This document shows, one piece after another, positions 46,458 through 60,285 of a DNA stretch of 64,000 nt (within the stretch, counting starts at the first letter, position 1; each line of letters starts with the position of its first letter). A program made the translations under genes and the position numbers. The DNA is taken from positions 57,933,367 through 57,997,366 of the forward strand of contig NC_084760.1 in the NCBI RefSeq assembly GCF_028858725.1, written 5' to 3'. This DNA is from Colius striatus (Eukaryota; Chordata; Aves; Coliiformes; Coliidae). Under the pieces are notes generated by a model, which searched no databases, had not been told where the DNA came from, and saw only the letters and a program-made list of their open reading frames with translations.

Positions 46458-49400
46458 CTGCCTTTACCAGGGCCGTCTGCTAATTTAATCTTTCTTTTAC
46501 TATGCTGGACCATAAACACAGATAACAACTTGCAGAACATGTGCCTTGACCACTCCTCTCCCCCCGCCTAGTTTGGCAATTTCCCCCAAATGTTAAATGG
46601 GCTAGGACTCTGAAGTTATTTCAATTGGTTTGTGTTTTCAAGACACTCATACTTCTCAGTCTTCAAAACCTTCCTTTGCAGTGACTCGCCTGAGGCTGTA
46701 GTCAAGCAGCTGCCTCTCAGGTTGTTCTCCCAAAATACTTCCTCTCATCCCCAGTCTCTAATTTTGCTTTTCTCAGTACACATTTTCTTCTTCTAAGAAA
46801 GGAAAAACAAACACAAACCATAATAATTTTAAAAAATAAGTTTTCAAAAGAAGCCTGTGAAGTGGCATTTTGGCTCTTGACAAACAGTGGAGATCATGCC
46901 TTTGAAATCACACCTGAGCTATAACTGTCAGATTTACTTCTCACTTGTTGCTTGTCATTTGTCCTCGAAACTAAGATGAGAAGTATATGAAACATCATGT
47001 TCAGAATTGCAGCAGTGTTTTCTTTATCAGCAATGGCAAATAGGGTATCACAAAATTTGCACCTTGTGGGATTCCAGACAGCTGTCGGAGCCCAAAACTC
47101 AAGATAAGTTCACAGATCATAAAATGTGGTATATGAATTGGCCCTAAAGTCTCTTAGCTGTACTAAGACTGGTTTTGAGGGATTATTATTTTTAGAATCT
47201 TTCACGATACTTACTCAGATTTCTCCTTTATTGAAGGAGTTGCTCAGATAAAGTGCCCATTGCTTTCCCTGGCACTTCCTCTTGCTCAGCATCTTTCATC
47301 CTTAGTGGCCTAAACCATCTGCTCTACCTTTCTTGACTGCAAGTACGACATACAGTCAACATTTGGAACTCTTCACTGAGTGGGGCATTCAGAATTTTTA
47401 TTTCCTTACATATATTTCAGAACTCCATGCTTTCTGGGAAGTTCCCATCTCATCTAGATTTTTTATGGTCTCCATCCTGCTGGTTCGTACATGCAAAGCC
47501 AGTGCTTTCTATGTTGTTGCCCCAATAACCAGTAAAGATTTTTATCTTCATGCTGGTCCCAATCAGTTCACTATTTTATTCTCTTTATCTCAAAGTTTGT
47601 TGATCCTCCTGTACAACAGCAAAAGGCCTCTGCCCATTGCAGTTCCATGTACATCCCTCCATGCATTATAGCATCTATCATACATGAACCTGTTATCCAA
47701 CCAATAGTTGGATATCAACATAACAACAGTTTGCTTGTATTTAAGTACTACTGCAGGTTGTGGCTCTGACTACTAAAAGGGCTATCATTTTTGAAAAGGT
47801 CTGTGTTAAGCTAGTCTATTATTTGAAGTAAACAAGTGCCTGAAAGGAAGGCATGCAGAAGTAGAAACAAAGCCTGCATTTCTTCCCTGTTTTTTAAAAA
47901 GAAATTCTTAAAAGCCTTTGCCACAGACAAAACCACACAGCTATTTTCTCACAGCTGCAACTACATCTCACTGTCACACTAGCTGAATTAGCTCACATGG
48001 AGAAATACTAGTAGAACCTATACTATGCCTAGTGCTTTTATGCTCCACTTTCAGCCTCATCCCTGAAGTTGTCTGACTTGTGAGAATTACTGCTCAATCA
48101 CTTCTGTATTTCTTAATGCAAGGTAAGCGAGAATCCTTGTTCATTCCAGATGAGACTGAGCAGCAACCTATTTGCACAGCTTAAACTGCACCAACTGAAG
48201 CTTCAATGATAGGACTTTGTGTGACAGAAAAGGTTGCAGCACTGCCAGAGCTCCCTACGTGTATGATTTCCACCTAACTCCAAAAGTAGGCATGCACCCC
48301 TTCAGCAGGTGGTTACAAGCATTTTCAGTAAATAGAGGCAATTTTGTGTTGCTACTCTGTATCATCAGCAAGTTTCATAACAACTTCATCCTGAAACTGG
48401 GGAAAAGCACTAAGTGGTGTGCTAAAGAGGGTTCTGACTGTGGGTCCGCAATAGGCTATTTACTGAGCCTGGTCATGGATACAGCAAATGGCTGAGAAAG
48501 ACTAACAAAACATGAGTGATGCCACTGAATGTCCTTGACCACAAATGAACTGGGATTTCAGCCACCAGGACTTAAGCAAAACAAATGTCTTTCAAAACTT
48601 TTCTGAAACTTACTACAGTTTGGTTTTATGGCTGGTAAAAAGGCAACTCACCTTGGCCACCTCAAGAGAGAAATTCTATAATCTGAAGGTACTGTGTTTT
48701 GTCAGATGCCATTTTAATGCTTCTTCTTCATGTCCAGAAGAGAGCTTGTTGGTTTTTTGAGGTTTTTTTCTTTTTTTTTTTTAACACAGACTTCATTTTT
48801 TTCTGCTTACTTAGTGGAGATGAGAAAAATCTCTGAGCACATGGAGATTTAAAATTTATCTTGATGTTATTTGTAAAATCAGGACTATTTTCTGATCCAG
48901 ATGGAAGCTGGAAAGGGTTACAAAGGACTACTGAAATTAAACTTTTGTATCTCAACAAGGCACAAAAACATCTGTTCTTTGTTGTCCAAGACACAGTTAA
49001 TAAACGTTATTATTAGGTAAGCATCCTATTGTGCCTGTCACCACACATGTCAATCTCTGCATAAATTAGGACTCTAAACCAAACAGCAGGGAAAGAATTT
49101 CTGAGAAGCGTGGGCCAAAAAAAAATCGTTTATGCCTGTCAAACATCACCACAATCTCACATCATTCTTTTACTCAGCCTTAAAGAAAAAGCATCTAGCA
49201 AGCTTAAAATAATTTAGAAACACTTCTATATTGCCAGCATCTCAAATTTTGTTCAAACAGAGCCTCTGGTTAAAGAAATAATAAGGCATAAAGTTCAAGG
49301 GAAATTTACGGGGCTAAACTTCTGCACATTCTGAAAGTCTCATCCTCAGTATACACAATCTGTTCCTAGCAGATTGCTCAACCCCAGAAGGTAAAGATGC

Positions 49401-52400
49401 AAGTGAATATTCAGAGATATCCACAACTATCCTGGATCTGCAGAAGGTACAAGACCTTTGACTGTTTAACAAAGGAAGTGCACTAGCAGTAAACCACCAC
49501 AAAGGTTCTTTTGTGAGATTAGGATCACTTAACTCAATTCAGGCCTCTACGTGAGACAGGAAAGTACTGCAGAAAATGAGTTACTTTTCAGTACAGAGCA
49601 GGGCACTATAAAAGCAGCTTTAACATTTATTTCAAGATCTCAGGGTTTCTTCTGACACAGCAGCAGAATGAAGCTTAAAAGAGGCCCTTTATACAGTCAT
49701 TTGTCAGTCCAGGTGGCCTGGCCACGCAATGATTCTGCAATATTTTTTCTCTGGCTGCCCCTTCCTTGTCCTTTAACATTTCAATTCACATTGAAGGCTT
49801 GATGTCATAGTGCTTGCCTACCATTGCTTCCCTAGTTTGCTTTTTTTGCCTTTGATTTTAGAAATTGTTAACCCATTTGAAAGAGCATGCTCCTGCAGTA
49901 ACTTTTGCTTTCATGTTTCTCTAAGGAATTTTGTATTCCTTAATGTAGTACTTTGGGAAAGGCAACTACATAATTCTGTTATCTGAGCAGCTTCCTGAAT
50001 GAAATAAATCCCAGTAACTGCTTGCATATATTGAGGATACCAAGCTTCAAGCTTCAAACTCATGTCTGTGACTTTTTCTTCCAGGAAGGCAAACCCTCTT
50101 TCCTGATGGTAGCATTTACCCAAGAAGCAGGAAATGTAAATTCTGGGATCTCATTGACCAGCTGGTGTCTGATCTCTTAGGACTTGGACAAAAGTTCAAA
50201 ATCTGGGTCTCCTTACGCCTCCTTCTGCTGGGTCTGGGTCACTATGAATGGAAAAGGCAGATTCAGAGGACTAAAAAAAAAAAGAGGTGTCTCTCCGTAG
50301 AGGGTGCCAAGTCTCCATAACACTGCTTTAGACACTTTCAAGGATTTAAGGTGCTTGAGGTTTGATATGTTCCTTCAGTGTTGGAACACTGAAGACCCAT
50401 TTATTTAGGGAAAATCCAACTAGTTTGAATACATCCCTAATTTACTTCCTTGGTTACAGTTCTATAGAAAAAAAACCAAAACCATCAAGGTGACTATCAG
50501 AACTCCTTCCACTAGAAACTACAGAGACTAGGACACTGGAACCAACATTTCTTGATTCTAGAGCAAAGAATACCTTCTTGCACAAAGCAATCATGATTTT
50601 GGGAACTTGCACACTCTTTTGGTTCCTTCCTTTCATGTAGTGACATTAGACCAGTTTGAACTTTATTCACTTCAAATTTGAATCATCTCACACTCCTCCA
50701 CAGATTAAATCTTCTGTGCCTCCTCTTTGTATTCTGACTTGATGCCCATTTGCTCTCTCCATATTTACTGCTTGTGTTGCTCCAGTCTTCATTTCATGCT
50801 GCTGAGGAAAGCAAAGCCTGTGCACCTTGCAGGCTGTAGCCACTTGACCGAGTCTGTGCCAATATTTCCCCAACAGTGGTAGCCAGCAGAAAAGGTTTTG
50901 AGAAAAAGTTTTGAAACCTATGGACCACTCCAGAGCAGGAGCTGCTGACACACTGAGATACTGGTGCTGGTAGCTTTTCTCTGCCTCAGGGTATAAAATA
51001 TTTCCCACTTCAAGCACTCAAGGTTAGACATACTTCTCTCTCTCCACTGCACACTCCCTTTATATCTGTTCTTCCTCTGGGGTAGGTTTTCATAGTCCTT
51101 TTATTTCATCTGTCTTCCACAGGTGTAAGAAAAAGATATTGGAGCAGCATCTATCTGTGGGAAGGTAGCTGGTGCTCCCAGAAAACAAACTTGGCATTTC
51201 CTGCCACTGGGTGAGATGGAAGGCAAAAAACCTTCTACAACAAAAGCAAACTGTGTCTCGATGATTTTATACTAAAAAAAATGCATTCTAATACCGTCTT
51301 TTGCCTAAGAGATCTCTAATATGCAATTAGTGGAGAATGATTTTCTGATCTGCTTCTCACACATCATATTGACTCTATACACTTTCCTCTGGCCTTGCAA
51401 GGAAGAACTTCCCAAATGTTTTTCAATCATGAGCTATTGAAAAAGCTCATTAGGTCACCATAGACAAATAGAGTTACAGAAATTACATGATTCTTTGAGT
51501 AGTTGAACATAGCCAGAGCTCTCATTTGCAGAGCAATCACCAGCAGCTACAATATCTTCCAGCTGCTCCTACAGAAGACTCACTCTTGTGAGGCACAAGC
51601 GTGCTGTGATGTCAGGATTCATATTGGCATTTGTATCTTTCATGCTTAATGTATAGGAGAAATTGGACACAAAGATCTCACCAAGAATGATGAAGTACCA
51701 GTGGGGATAGAAGCCACTGTCCCCAACACCTGATTATAAACTATTCATTCAGCCTAATGTCAATGTTACATTTTTCATCAGGAAAAAAAAAAAATCTAAA
51801 CCTATAAAAATACCTCTGATCAGTACAGAATCTGGCTTTCGAATCCCACAACCCTAAGAGCTACTCATCTCATCTGTCAAAAAATTTACCTAGACTTCTA
51901 GACCAATCTTCTCAATATCCTTTACGGACAAACAGAGGAAGATTCTTCCAGAGTCCAATTCAGTTAGTCCCAGAGACATGCCTAACAGATAGGATGCATG
52001 AGTCTGTGGAGATGGTGCATTGTTACCACAAAATGTGGTGACCAGACAGCTAGCTTTAGAGGATATATCCAGCACTTGGACTGCTAAAGTTAGCTGAATG
52101 CCATGGCCTCACAGAAAAAGCTGGGAATGTTGTAATTCTCTTGCATGCATCTTCTAATCCCCTTTCAAATGTGGCAAAAGGAACAACAACAACAACAAAA
52201 AAAAAGCACAGTTTTGAGTATTAAGACCCTGCAAAAAATTGCAAACTTGATTTGTTTACCTTGCTGCTCACAGGTAGGAACTAACAATGTGTGAAAAAAG
52301 TAAAGGATTTTTTTTTTATCTGGAATAGTTGTAGCTATGCAGTACAGATGGAGGCACTGAAAAAAACCCCCCTAAAAAGTAGCTTTCTCTAAATATCTCT

Positions 52401-52820
52401 ATGTTATTCATAGTGCTGGGTAGTTAATTCCATGTGCCTGAAGTAAATGAAGAAACTTTGAGAATACAAACAATATGGAGCCTTCTCAAACACTCCCTGA
52501 AACATTGAGGTGCAAAATAATATAATCTCCTTTTGAGATATTCCTTATTCAAATATATCAGTCTTCTGGACACGAATGACTCTTTGACAAGTGTATCAAA
52601 AGAGGAAATAATATAAAATAATCTTTAAATAAAAGTTTAATTCACTCTTATTTTACAGATTATTTAAAAGCACCTTATCATTTTACTTCAGTTCTAAAAA
52701 AAGATCAACAAGAGACTGGAATGACTTTAGTTGGTAAAATATCAGAAACCTTGTGAGCAAATGGACACAAGCTAAGTGTTGGCACAGTAATATTTTGTAC
52801 ACCACGACTATAATGAGAAT
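46458..52820. other. Intergenic stretch downstream of PTPRK
   Basis: About 6.4 kb of sequence with no recognised gene, RNA or transposon. T-runs (48769-48781) and A-runs (50273-50283, 52179-52205 with CAA units) are present. Open frames here are short and featureless. Confidence 0.6.
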
Positions 52821-52824
52821 TTGG

Positions 52825-54043
52825 TATTGGTTTATTCAAATTTTGCTTTCTTGGAAGCAAAGCTTACATGTTCGTAAACATCAAAATAAACACTGCTTAA
52901 TTTTACAATTTGCTAAACAAATACTTTTTTACCCTAAAGGGCAGATGTGGAGCCATCTATCTGTCTGGCAGTTCTCCTGTTAACCTGTGCTTCAGTATTT
53001 TTTTTTAAACAATTGGTTCCCCTACTATTCTAATGGTGCTTAAAAATTTCTTCCAATATTGTGCAAGTCATAGGCAAGGCCATTTTGATGCGTGCCCTTC
53101 CTTACATAGGTTTTTGATCAGTACTTAACTAATGCAACTGTGAAAAACTATACATTTTCAGGAAAATGTTTTCATTTTGGTCCTGTAGTTAAAGACCTTC
53201 TATAATTGAGTTGTTTACATGGATCTGAATCACAAGCATGTACACAACAAAACCACTATACCAATATTTCTTGGTCTATGCATAAAAAGTATGTCTTCTA
53301 CTTACACTAAAACATACAAAAAATAAACTACAAAAATTGTTTACACTTGATTTCAGCAAAAAAAGCTTTCTTCAAGAAAAATGATTCTTCTTTTTTCAGC
53401 CATCAAAAAAGGAATGCAAGTAAACAATAAATACATGTGCTTTCTCCATATAGACATATTTACACTTGAGTCTTTGGCTTATGTTTAAGTTTCTTTATAA
53501 ACATCTTTATGTGATCCAGCCATCATTGCACATTAAAACAAAATAAGCCAGGTTTGTTTTTTCTTTAACTATATATAATATATATATATGCAACACTTGA
53601 AACGTATAAAGAAGGAACCTTACTATCCATTTGCACTGTTATTGTACTTTAACAATGTATCAAAAGCAAAAAAAAAAAAGGAAAATTGATACCATATAGG
53701 AAATATTGATACATGCAACAGATGGTTGCTCTGCTGTAACTGAGAGACGGCTGCATATACAAACACTGCAAAGTCCTAATTTGCGCAAATCTCTTCTGAC
53801 TCTGGTTTTCATTAAACAGTATTTATGTGGCACTAAATGTTGATACTGTATACAAGCATAGAAACAGATTGAGTTCTTTTATTAAGATACACAACTTCAT
53901 AAGAAAAATACTTTGCATTTAAAATTTAAAACCCCTCCCGCCCCCCTCTTCCCCTAAAATCTTTCTTCACAGGATCAAGAACTGTTTTCAAAACAGCTTG
54001 TTGAGATTCACGTATTTGGTGCACTTTGTCACATCCATTCTGA
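52825..54043 (-). other. PTPRK: Probable PTPRK 3'UTR
   Basis: The sequence following the PTPRK stop codon on the minus strand is A/T-rich and includes many A+T motifs typical of long 3'UTRs. An AATAAA on the minus strand at 52830-52835 would give a 3'UTR of ~1.2 kb, a plausible size for this gene. A nearer AATAAA lies at 53878-53883. Which site is used cannot be told from sequence. Confidence 0.4.
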
Positions 54044-54097
54044 CTAAGAGGACTCCAAGTACTCCAGTGCAACATCGTAGCAGAAGCGATATTGTTC
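54044..54097 (-). CDS. PTPRK: PTPRK last coding exon (C-terminus and stop)
   Basis: Encodes EQYRFCYDVALEYLESS followed by TAG, the exact C-terminus of mammalian PTPRK; the paralogue PTPRM ends differently, in LNSG. It closes the second phosphatase domain (final helix). The acceptor is ccttaaag before GAACAATATCGC; the exon enters in phase 0. The whole coding part is only 18 codons including the stop. Confidence 0.97.
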   Translation of the reverse strand, partial: EQYRFCYDVALEYLESS

Positions 54098-56621
54098 CTT
54101 TAAGGGGAAAAGGAAAAGACAAAAAAAAAGAGGGAGACAAGTTAAGTTGTTATCCCAAAGTATTAACAGCAACATCTACAAATGAGAATAGGCTTTGCTA
54201 ACTACTGTGCAATTTTAACTTCAAGCATGACATGCTTGGGATTCCTTTTTTTTTTCATGCTACACAAGCATATTATCAAGTTCTGATTTAAAGACTCACC
54301 CTAATCAATAAACTGGAAAAAAAAACCCCATCTGAACATTAAATGCAACAATTTGCTTCTCTGATTTTTTTCAGTTTCTGAATTGGTTTTTTAAACATGA
54401 AAAGTTCTCCTATCAGTCTGAGCATTCTTGCAGTGAAAGCACCTCCACTCTGATAGACTGTTTACATTTAAGTTAGCTGACAGAGCAGTTAGCCAGTGCC
54501 TGCTGCTTGCATAGCCGGTGAATGGCTAGAGAATACTGAGCTGTGACCCAAAGCTGCTCTGTGCCCGCAGTCTATTTGTACAGTCATGTTGACGTAACAT
54601 CCAAAGGATCAAAAACACATTTAAAAGAGAAGTTAAGGCTCTGAACTTCATCATGGTTAGTATTTCTCCTTAACAAGGCTACTGTTTGGAGCTGATACTG
54701 GGAGAGGAGGAAGAAGAGGAGAGGGCTAAAAGGAGAATTAAAACCAAGGAAATGAATTGAATCTCTACTGTCCTTGAGACCTAACAAAGCAAACCTGCTT
54801 TTGTGATTTATTTTTGTTTGCAAAGGAAGTCAGCGTGATCCATTAGCAGGAAGTGGTGGGGATATCTTAAAGGCTTTATCACGCTGCTCGATTTTGTTAT
54901 CTGATCATGTTGCTGAATGTAGGGCACATGACAGTGTTATATACTGGTTTTCCTGGTTCATTTTCTAATGACTACAGCTGCTGCTGTTCAAGAGTTCTGA
55001 ATAAAAACCACACAACAGAAATATGTAACTATGGAAATTCAGTAACTACAGATTAAAGCTACGACGGAATTCAGGACTATTTTGAAATGAACTATAAGTT
55101 TACAGACTGCTTATCAGAAACACACACAATCTACTTTGGCCTCCCTTTACATAGTGAGACAAGTAACTTTTTCCATCTGATCCGACCTTTTTCCTTCACA
55201 GCAGTAAACTGAAATCCAGGTAGCAATTCAATATGTTGTGTTTCAGATATCTACAGCACAGAAAACTGCAAAGTATTTGTGGCAAAACCAGCAACACCTA
55301 GCCCATTGTCACTGCTGCTACGGGATGCTCTGTCTGTTAACATTTTAACTATCTTAATTTATATGGTGGCAAGGGATGGAAATGATGCACAATATTGGAG
55401 CAAATTATTCCACAAAAGCTACTTGATACTAAGCAGATCCTGACACTTGGAAGAAAGGGCAACAAGAGAAGGGGTAGCTACAGCCATTTTGCTCAATATG
55501 CAAGTTCACAGGGTCGGAAGCAATTTTCACTATGCATAAACTGCAAAACATTTTTAATTTCAATTGGCATCCCTGATTTTTATGCTGCAGGCAGCCATCT
55601 GGCTGAAAAGTGACACTGGCTGCTGGCAGTGTGAGAGCAAAAATGACAGAAACCCCTGAACACTGTCTAATCTGCTTTCATATTCACCTACAGTAAGGCA
55701 AAAAAATCCACTTACGGAGATTTTTGTTTTTTTAAAGACTTTCCACAACCTTCTGTTTTCATGACTGAAACATTCATACGCAAGGATATGGACCTATACT
55801 GTACGCACAAAAGATTGACCAGAACGGTGAAGGCTGAGCTCTGGCAACATACATACAAATATTTAGTCTTGAGGTTTTGCTAATTCAGGCTTCTATTGTT
55901 TGTACAGTTTATTGTTTATTAAGTTAGCAGTTGGACTCAATAATCCTAAGGGTCTTTTTCAACTTAAAAGATTCTGCGAATCTTCTTTTGCAACATGCTA
56001 GATCCAAATCTTCAATTTTCAAGTCCTGAGGTATCATTTTGACTACTCTAATCCTGACTAATGAACATTACCAATAGTCAATACAGTTTCCAAAGCAGCA
56101 GTTGTTTTTGGGAAGCAAAATATTCACATTTTCAGCTGCTAAACCGGACTTTACAGCTTATTCCTATGAAGAAGAAATGCCTTACTTCATAAAATGAAGA
56201 CTGTTTGTGTGAGCATAGCACACTGCAACTTCTCTTCAAATAGAGCAGGTTATTTTGGGAGATTAAAGTGCATTCTGTTAACGCAGAATGTTTTCTGTGA
56301 AAGGCACAGTACCACTACAAGAAAAGTAGCATAAATGCTTAGTCTGGCCTCTCATGATGCTGACTTGTGCGTACATTCTGTAAGTTTCCACCACAGGATG
56401 TTATGTTTCCCAACCTTATGCTCACACCAAGAATCAGACCAGCCTGCTCAGTTTATAATGCAAGGGGAACCCAAGACTCAAACAATCTGTCCCTTTTTTC
56501 TTGTGGCCCAACATCTGTTTGCTCTGTTTTGTGGACACAGGACTGAGAATGCAGCTCACAAAATAAGACAGCCTCTGGCTCCGCAGTTGTCTGTAATGAG
56601 CTTGATGAGCTGGTGGCTTAC
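54098..56621 (-). other. PTPRK: PTPRK intron (penultimate to last exon)
   Basis: A 2.5-kb intron bounded by GTAAGC and the AAAG acceptor. It contains a degraded CR1-like tail at 55928-55985. Otherwise unique. Confidence 0.9.
55928..55985 (+). mobile_element. Degraded CR1 3' tail
   Basis: The match 'gttggactcaataatcctaagggtc' then 'tttttcaacttaaaagattctgcg' corresponds to the CR1 3' block (ttggactcgatgatccttgtgggtcccttccaactcagaatattctatg) with many changes. It is an old fragment in plus orientation. Confidence 0.65.
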
Positions 56622-56757
56622 CGGAGTTTCTACCATGTTGGGCTTACTGTTCCGCAAAGTCTTCACGGCATGGAAAACATCCACCACGTTCTGCCTTTTA
56701 ACCATCTCAACCACGATGCCGATGGCACAGAACATCCCACTCCGGCCACCGCCATTT
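56622..56757 (-). CDS. PTPRK: PTPRK exon: second phosphatase domain, signature-motif side
   Basis: A 136-nt exon, the standard size for this position in receptor PTPs. It encodes (L)[20 protein letters not shown], then [20 protein letters not shown] and MVETP. With the preceding exon it completes the signature loop HCLNGGGRSG of the second (D2) domain; the Cys and Arg of HCx5R are both kept. The acceptor is ccttgcctacag and the donor CCG followed by GTAAGC. It enters with one base of a split Leu codon and leaves in phase 0. The sequence matches PTPRK rather than PTPRM/PTPRT ([10 protein letters not shown] instead of CEMLRHQRTV). Confidence 0.97.
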
Positions 56758-57830
56758 CTGTAGGCAAGGAAAAGAGCTGGTTAATTGTCACTACTGCGTA
56801 AGAGAGCATCCAAAACACGTTTCTGTTCCTTCACTTTTTAAGCATGAGTGATTTACGAGTCCTAGAGGGAGACCAGGCATAGCAATTTCCTTACAGCTCC
56901 AGTTGGTTTGGTCAGAGACATTTGCTGTGTTTGACCTCCCTCTCAATTATCTCTTTTGAACTCTGCTCTTGCAGTCCACCACGCTGCCTAGCTATGCTAT
57001 GCTATGGCCTAATTTACATAGGCATTAGAGATAAAAAACTAAGGTCAATGGCAAGTACAACATTAGAAATTAAAAGCTAAGTTCAACAGCAAGTTTTTCC
57101 ATTTAGTTCTGGAAAGACACTTAATTAAATTATCCTGTGGTATGAGGACTATCTAATCAGAGTAATGCCAAGGCGTCATTGTTTCACTGTTTTGTTGACC
57201 TTTGGGGATATTTCTGAAATATTTTAGTTTTCAAAGAAATTAAGGTAGGTACCTATTAAGTTAAAATTCTCTGCTTAGGGAGAAAAAGATGCCAAACTCC
57301 CCAAAACAGCTCCCATAATAATATCCTGCTCTGATATGGAGCCAGCAGTCATTTACCAGCAACAGTTTTACGATCACATACTGTATTACAGAACTTCTGT
57401 CTCATTTCACATATGCATGGCTTTCAGTCTAAAACTCTCAAAATATAGTCAGCCTTCTAGAAAAAATGCAACACTTGATATGCAAAAGATACAAAAACAA
57501 AAATATGACACTCAGCATATGAAAGGCTTCCTTACTGAAACCACAGGGAACGAATTGATCTGTACCTATTTAGTACCTGAAAAACATGCTATTATGCACA
57601 GGAGAAAATACACATCGGGTCCAAAATACCCATTACCATGGTACCTTGATCTGACACAAAAAGCTGACAAAAAAGCCATCCTATAGTACAAGTGGTATCT
57701 TTTTACTTAAGTAAGAGAAACAAGAGCATATGCAAAGGAATGTAGCCATAAGAATATTGCTTCAATTTAAGAACTATTTAGCAAGTATTTATTTGAAGGG
57801 TAGCAATTTGACTTTCTCCCAATTACTCAC
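56758..57830 (-). other. PTPRK: PTPRK intron
   Basis: A 1.07-kb intron between the two exons that share the D2 signature motif. No element was recognised. Plus-strand frames here are not supported. Confidence 0.9.
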
Positions 57831-57994
57831 AGGCAATGGATGATGGTCCGGCCTTCTCCTTCTTCACATTCCTCTTGCCATTTTTCAACTTGGAGAATTA
57901 ACTTCAAGAAGGACCTCTTGGAAGCTGGTACATCTCTGTGAGAAGCCCATCCCAAATACTGGAATTGCTGCACCATCAGGTAGCCCTCTTGTGG
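57831..57994 (-). CDS. PTPRK: PTPRK exon: second phosphatase domain, D2 'WPD-like' region
   Basis: A 164-nt exon encoding PQEGYLMVQQFQYLGWASHR, then DVPASKRSFLKLILQVEKWQ, then EECEEGEGRTIIHCL with the last codon split. It covers the loop that in an active PTP domain carries the WPD general acid; here the sequence is GWASHRDVP, without WPD. This fits the known weak or regulatory role of the D2 domain in the R2B family. The final HC is the start of the HCx5R loop. The acceptor is tttccctcag before CCACAAGAG and the donor GCCT followed by GTGAGT. PTPRK-specific by sequence. Confidence 0.97.
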
Positions 57995-59928
57995 CTGAGG
58001 GAAATTGAAGAGCTTTAGGTCAATATGGCACCTTTACATCTTGGTTTAGGAAACCAAAATATAAAACTAACATGAAACCAACCTTTTTATATTATGGACA
58101 GATTTTAACAAGTATATACATATATGATGGGGTCTCCATTAACCCATATCACTTAAGCTCAAGGAATAGAATACATTAAAAAAAAAAAAGAAGAAAATAG
58201 AACTACATTGAAGACAACATCACAGTTTATCAATCCACAGTTCATCACTCACTAATGTAAACTATCCTGATTTCTTCTAAATGGACAAATTTCCCACATT
58301 CTATGTGTCAAGGGTTTTTACCTTTAGCATCAACAAGGAATGAAAACATCACCATTAAATTCTTAGACCTTCAGAAATGAAGAGACATACCTTTGGCTCC
58401 CATGTATGAACTGACCATATTATAAATAAATAAGTAACACTGGTGCACAAATACGACTATTTTCCTTTAAGTCTTTCCTTTTCGACAGACTATGATAATC
58501 ATGAGATCCTTGCTGCCAGTCTATGAGCCTTCTGTGTGCTAGGTGCTAGACAGGGAGAGCTTTGAATAGAATAAGACTGTCACAAGAAAGGCCTCAATAA
58601 TTGGAAGGATAAATAGTCTATTCAGTTTCTTGGAGCTGAAGGAGACAAAAAGAAGTTGGAATGGGGATTTTAGAAAAGGAAGAACAGAGCAGAGAGATAT
58701 TCAGAAGCAAGATGTAAAGGTGGAAAAGTATGGCAGACAAAGAGTAGAGAAGTAGAAAATCAAAACATTGTAAAAAACAAGAAATGGAAAAAGTGAAAAT
58801 AAAAGAAATGAGACAAAAAAAAAAAAGAGGAAGTCCCAAAATACAACAAAAAAGAGCTATGGCGTAATATTTGCCAGTGTGCCTACACCTTAGCTTCCTG
58901 TAGTTTCCAAACAACGTACGAAGAGGTGAAAATGTTTTTCATTGCTCTAAATATAAGCCAAACAAAAGTTAGAATAAAATGTTGGCACCTCAAAAACTGA
59001 TCTCTGCACTTTGAAAAATGAATATGCGATGAAAACAATCCCTCTTTGTGTACACAGTAATCAGTTTTCCCCACAGCTATTCTTCAACATTAACTAAATA
59101 TACAGCCCTAGTAGCAGTTGGTGGTAAGTTCAGTATTGGATGAAAGACACAAAGTAGCAGTGGTAAGTAAAATAGGGACTTCTGGTTAACTGTACAGAAA
59201 ATGGTGGCACAAGCTTTTGTAACTATGTATAGGCAACAGATAAGTGATTTATAGAGGTGTGCTAAAGGAAGCAACACTATGTGGCAGACAGGGTTTGAGA
59301 TGATGCTGCTATAGTGTGAAACACTATGGGACAGCAAAGAGAAGATGGTGCAAGGTGTGAAAGAGTTGACAAGAATGCAAAACTGGTGCTGCTACTGAAT
59401 TTGAGAAAAAGATGATAAATGTGGGTCAAGGCACAAAGGTGCAGAAGCCTTCAGAGTTTTTTCACACCCTGCTTTGCAGGGTGTCAGAGTCTTCCTTTTA
59501 TGTTGTGGTTCTCGCATCTTAGGCCGAGAAGGTGCTGGTTGCACAACCAGCCTCAGTGTTCCTGTTCCTGATTCATTACAGAAAACGTTTTACAGACACT
59601 ACAGATTAAATATCTGTCACTACACATTAATTACAGGGATATTTCTTTCACTGTACACTGAACAAACAGAATACTTCTCATACATCTACTCATCAGGGAG
59701 AACACTACAGGACAACAGTCATTCACCTTACTCCTCTCTGCGTAGTGCATAGCTATAGAAAAGTACTAGAAGTTAGTGTTAGGTATAGATGCTTGACTGA
59801 CTTTTCTGGGTAGTGTCTTAAGAACATTAGCATTTTACTGTGATTCAGAATTACAACCCACAAGAACCTAGAGAGCATTAAAAATGACACTTTTTTTCCC
59901 TGTTGCATATTGTTATGATAATGCTTAC
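57995..59928 (-). other. PTPRK: PTPRK intron
   Basis: A 1.9-kb intron. The region 58620-58830 is strongly purine-biased on the plus strand. No exon or transposon was recognised. Confidence 0.9.
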
Positions 59929-60054
59929 TCTTGTTAGATTGCATATCCTGAAAATTCGGTTTATGACGTCGCAGTCCATTGAGCAAGACATGCATTCCAC
60001 TTGGATGGGGCCATATCGCAGGATCCCTTCCTCGGGCCAGTACTGTGGGCAGCC
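59929..60054 (-). CDS. PTPRK: PTPRK exon: second phosphatase domain, central part
   Basis: A 126-nt, phase 0-0 exon encoding GCPQYWPEEGILRYGPIQVE, then CMSCSMDCDVINRIFRICNL and TR. It has the CPQYWPEEG block common to type IIB receptor PTPs and the PTPRK-typical ECMSCSMDCDVINRIF. The acceptor is ctccctggtgcag before GGCTGCCC and the donor AGA followed by GTAAGC. Removal or addition of this exon would not shift the frame. Confidence 0.97.
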
Positions 60055-60285
60055 CTGCACCAGGGAGAAAAAGGCACAATTAAACGATGAGTTACAACCT
60101 CCATGTTGTCTCATTTCACTGCAGACATCTCACCTAACCTTTATCGAGCAAGTAGTGTTAATTAGCTGCTGTAAAGCAGAGGATAACTGTAAAGTCACTG
60201 CACTGCTCTACATTTTGATCATGTAGTGGATCCAGAGTGATTAAAGCATGTGACGGTACATGGGAAACCCAAGCTGCAAACTAAC
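60055..60285 (-). other. PTPRK: Short PTPRK intron (231 bp)
   Basis: Flanked by GTTAGT and the ggtgcag acceptor. Nothing else was recognised. Confidence 0.92.

Noticed and set aside
56335..56801. Plus-strand frames over the PTPRK exon
   Set aside because: They run antisense to a well-supported PTPRK exon and are its shadow.
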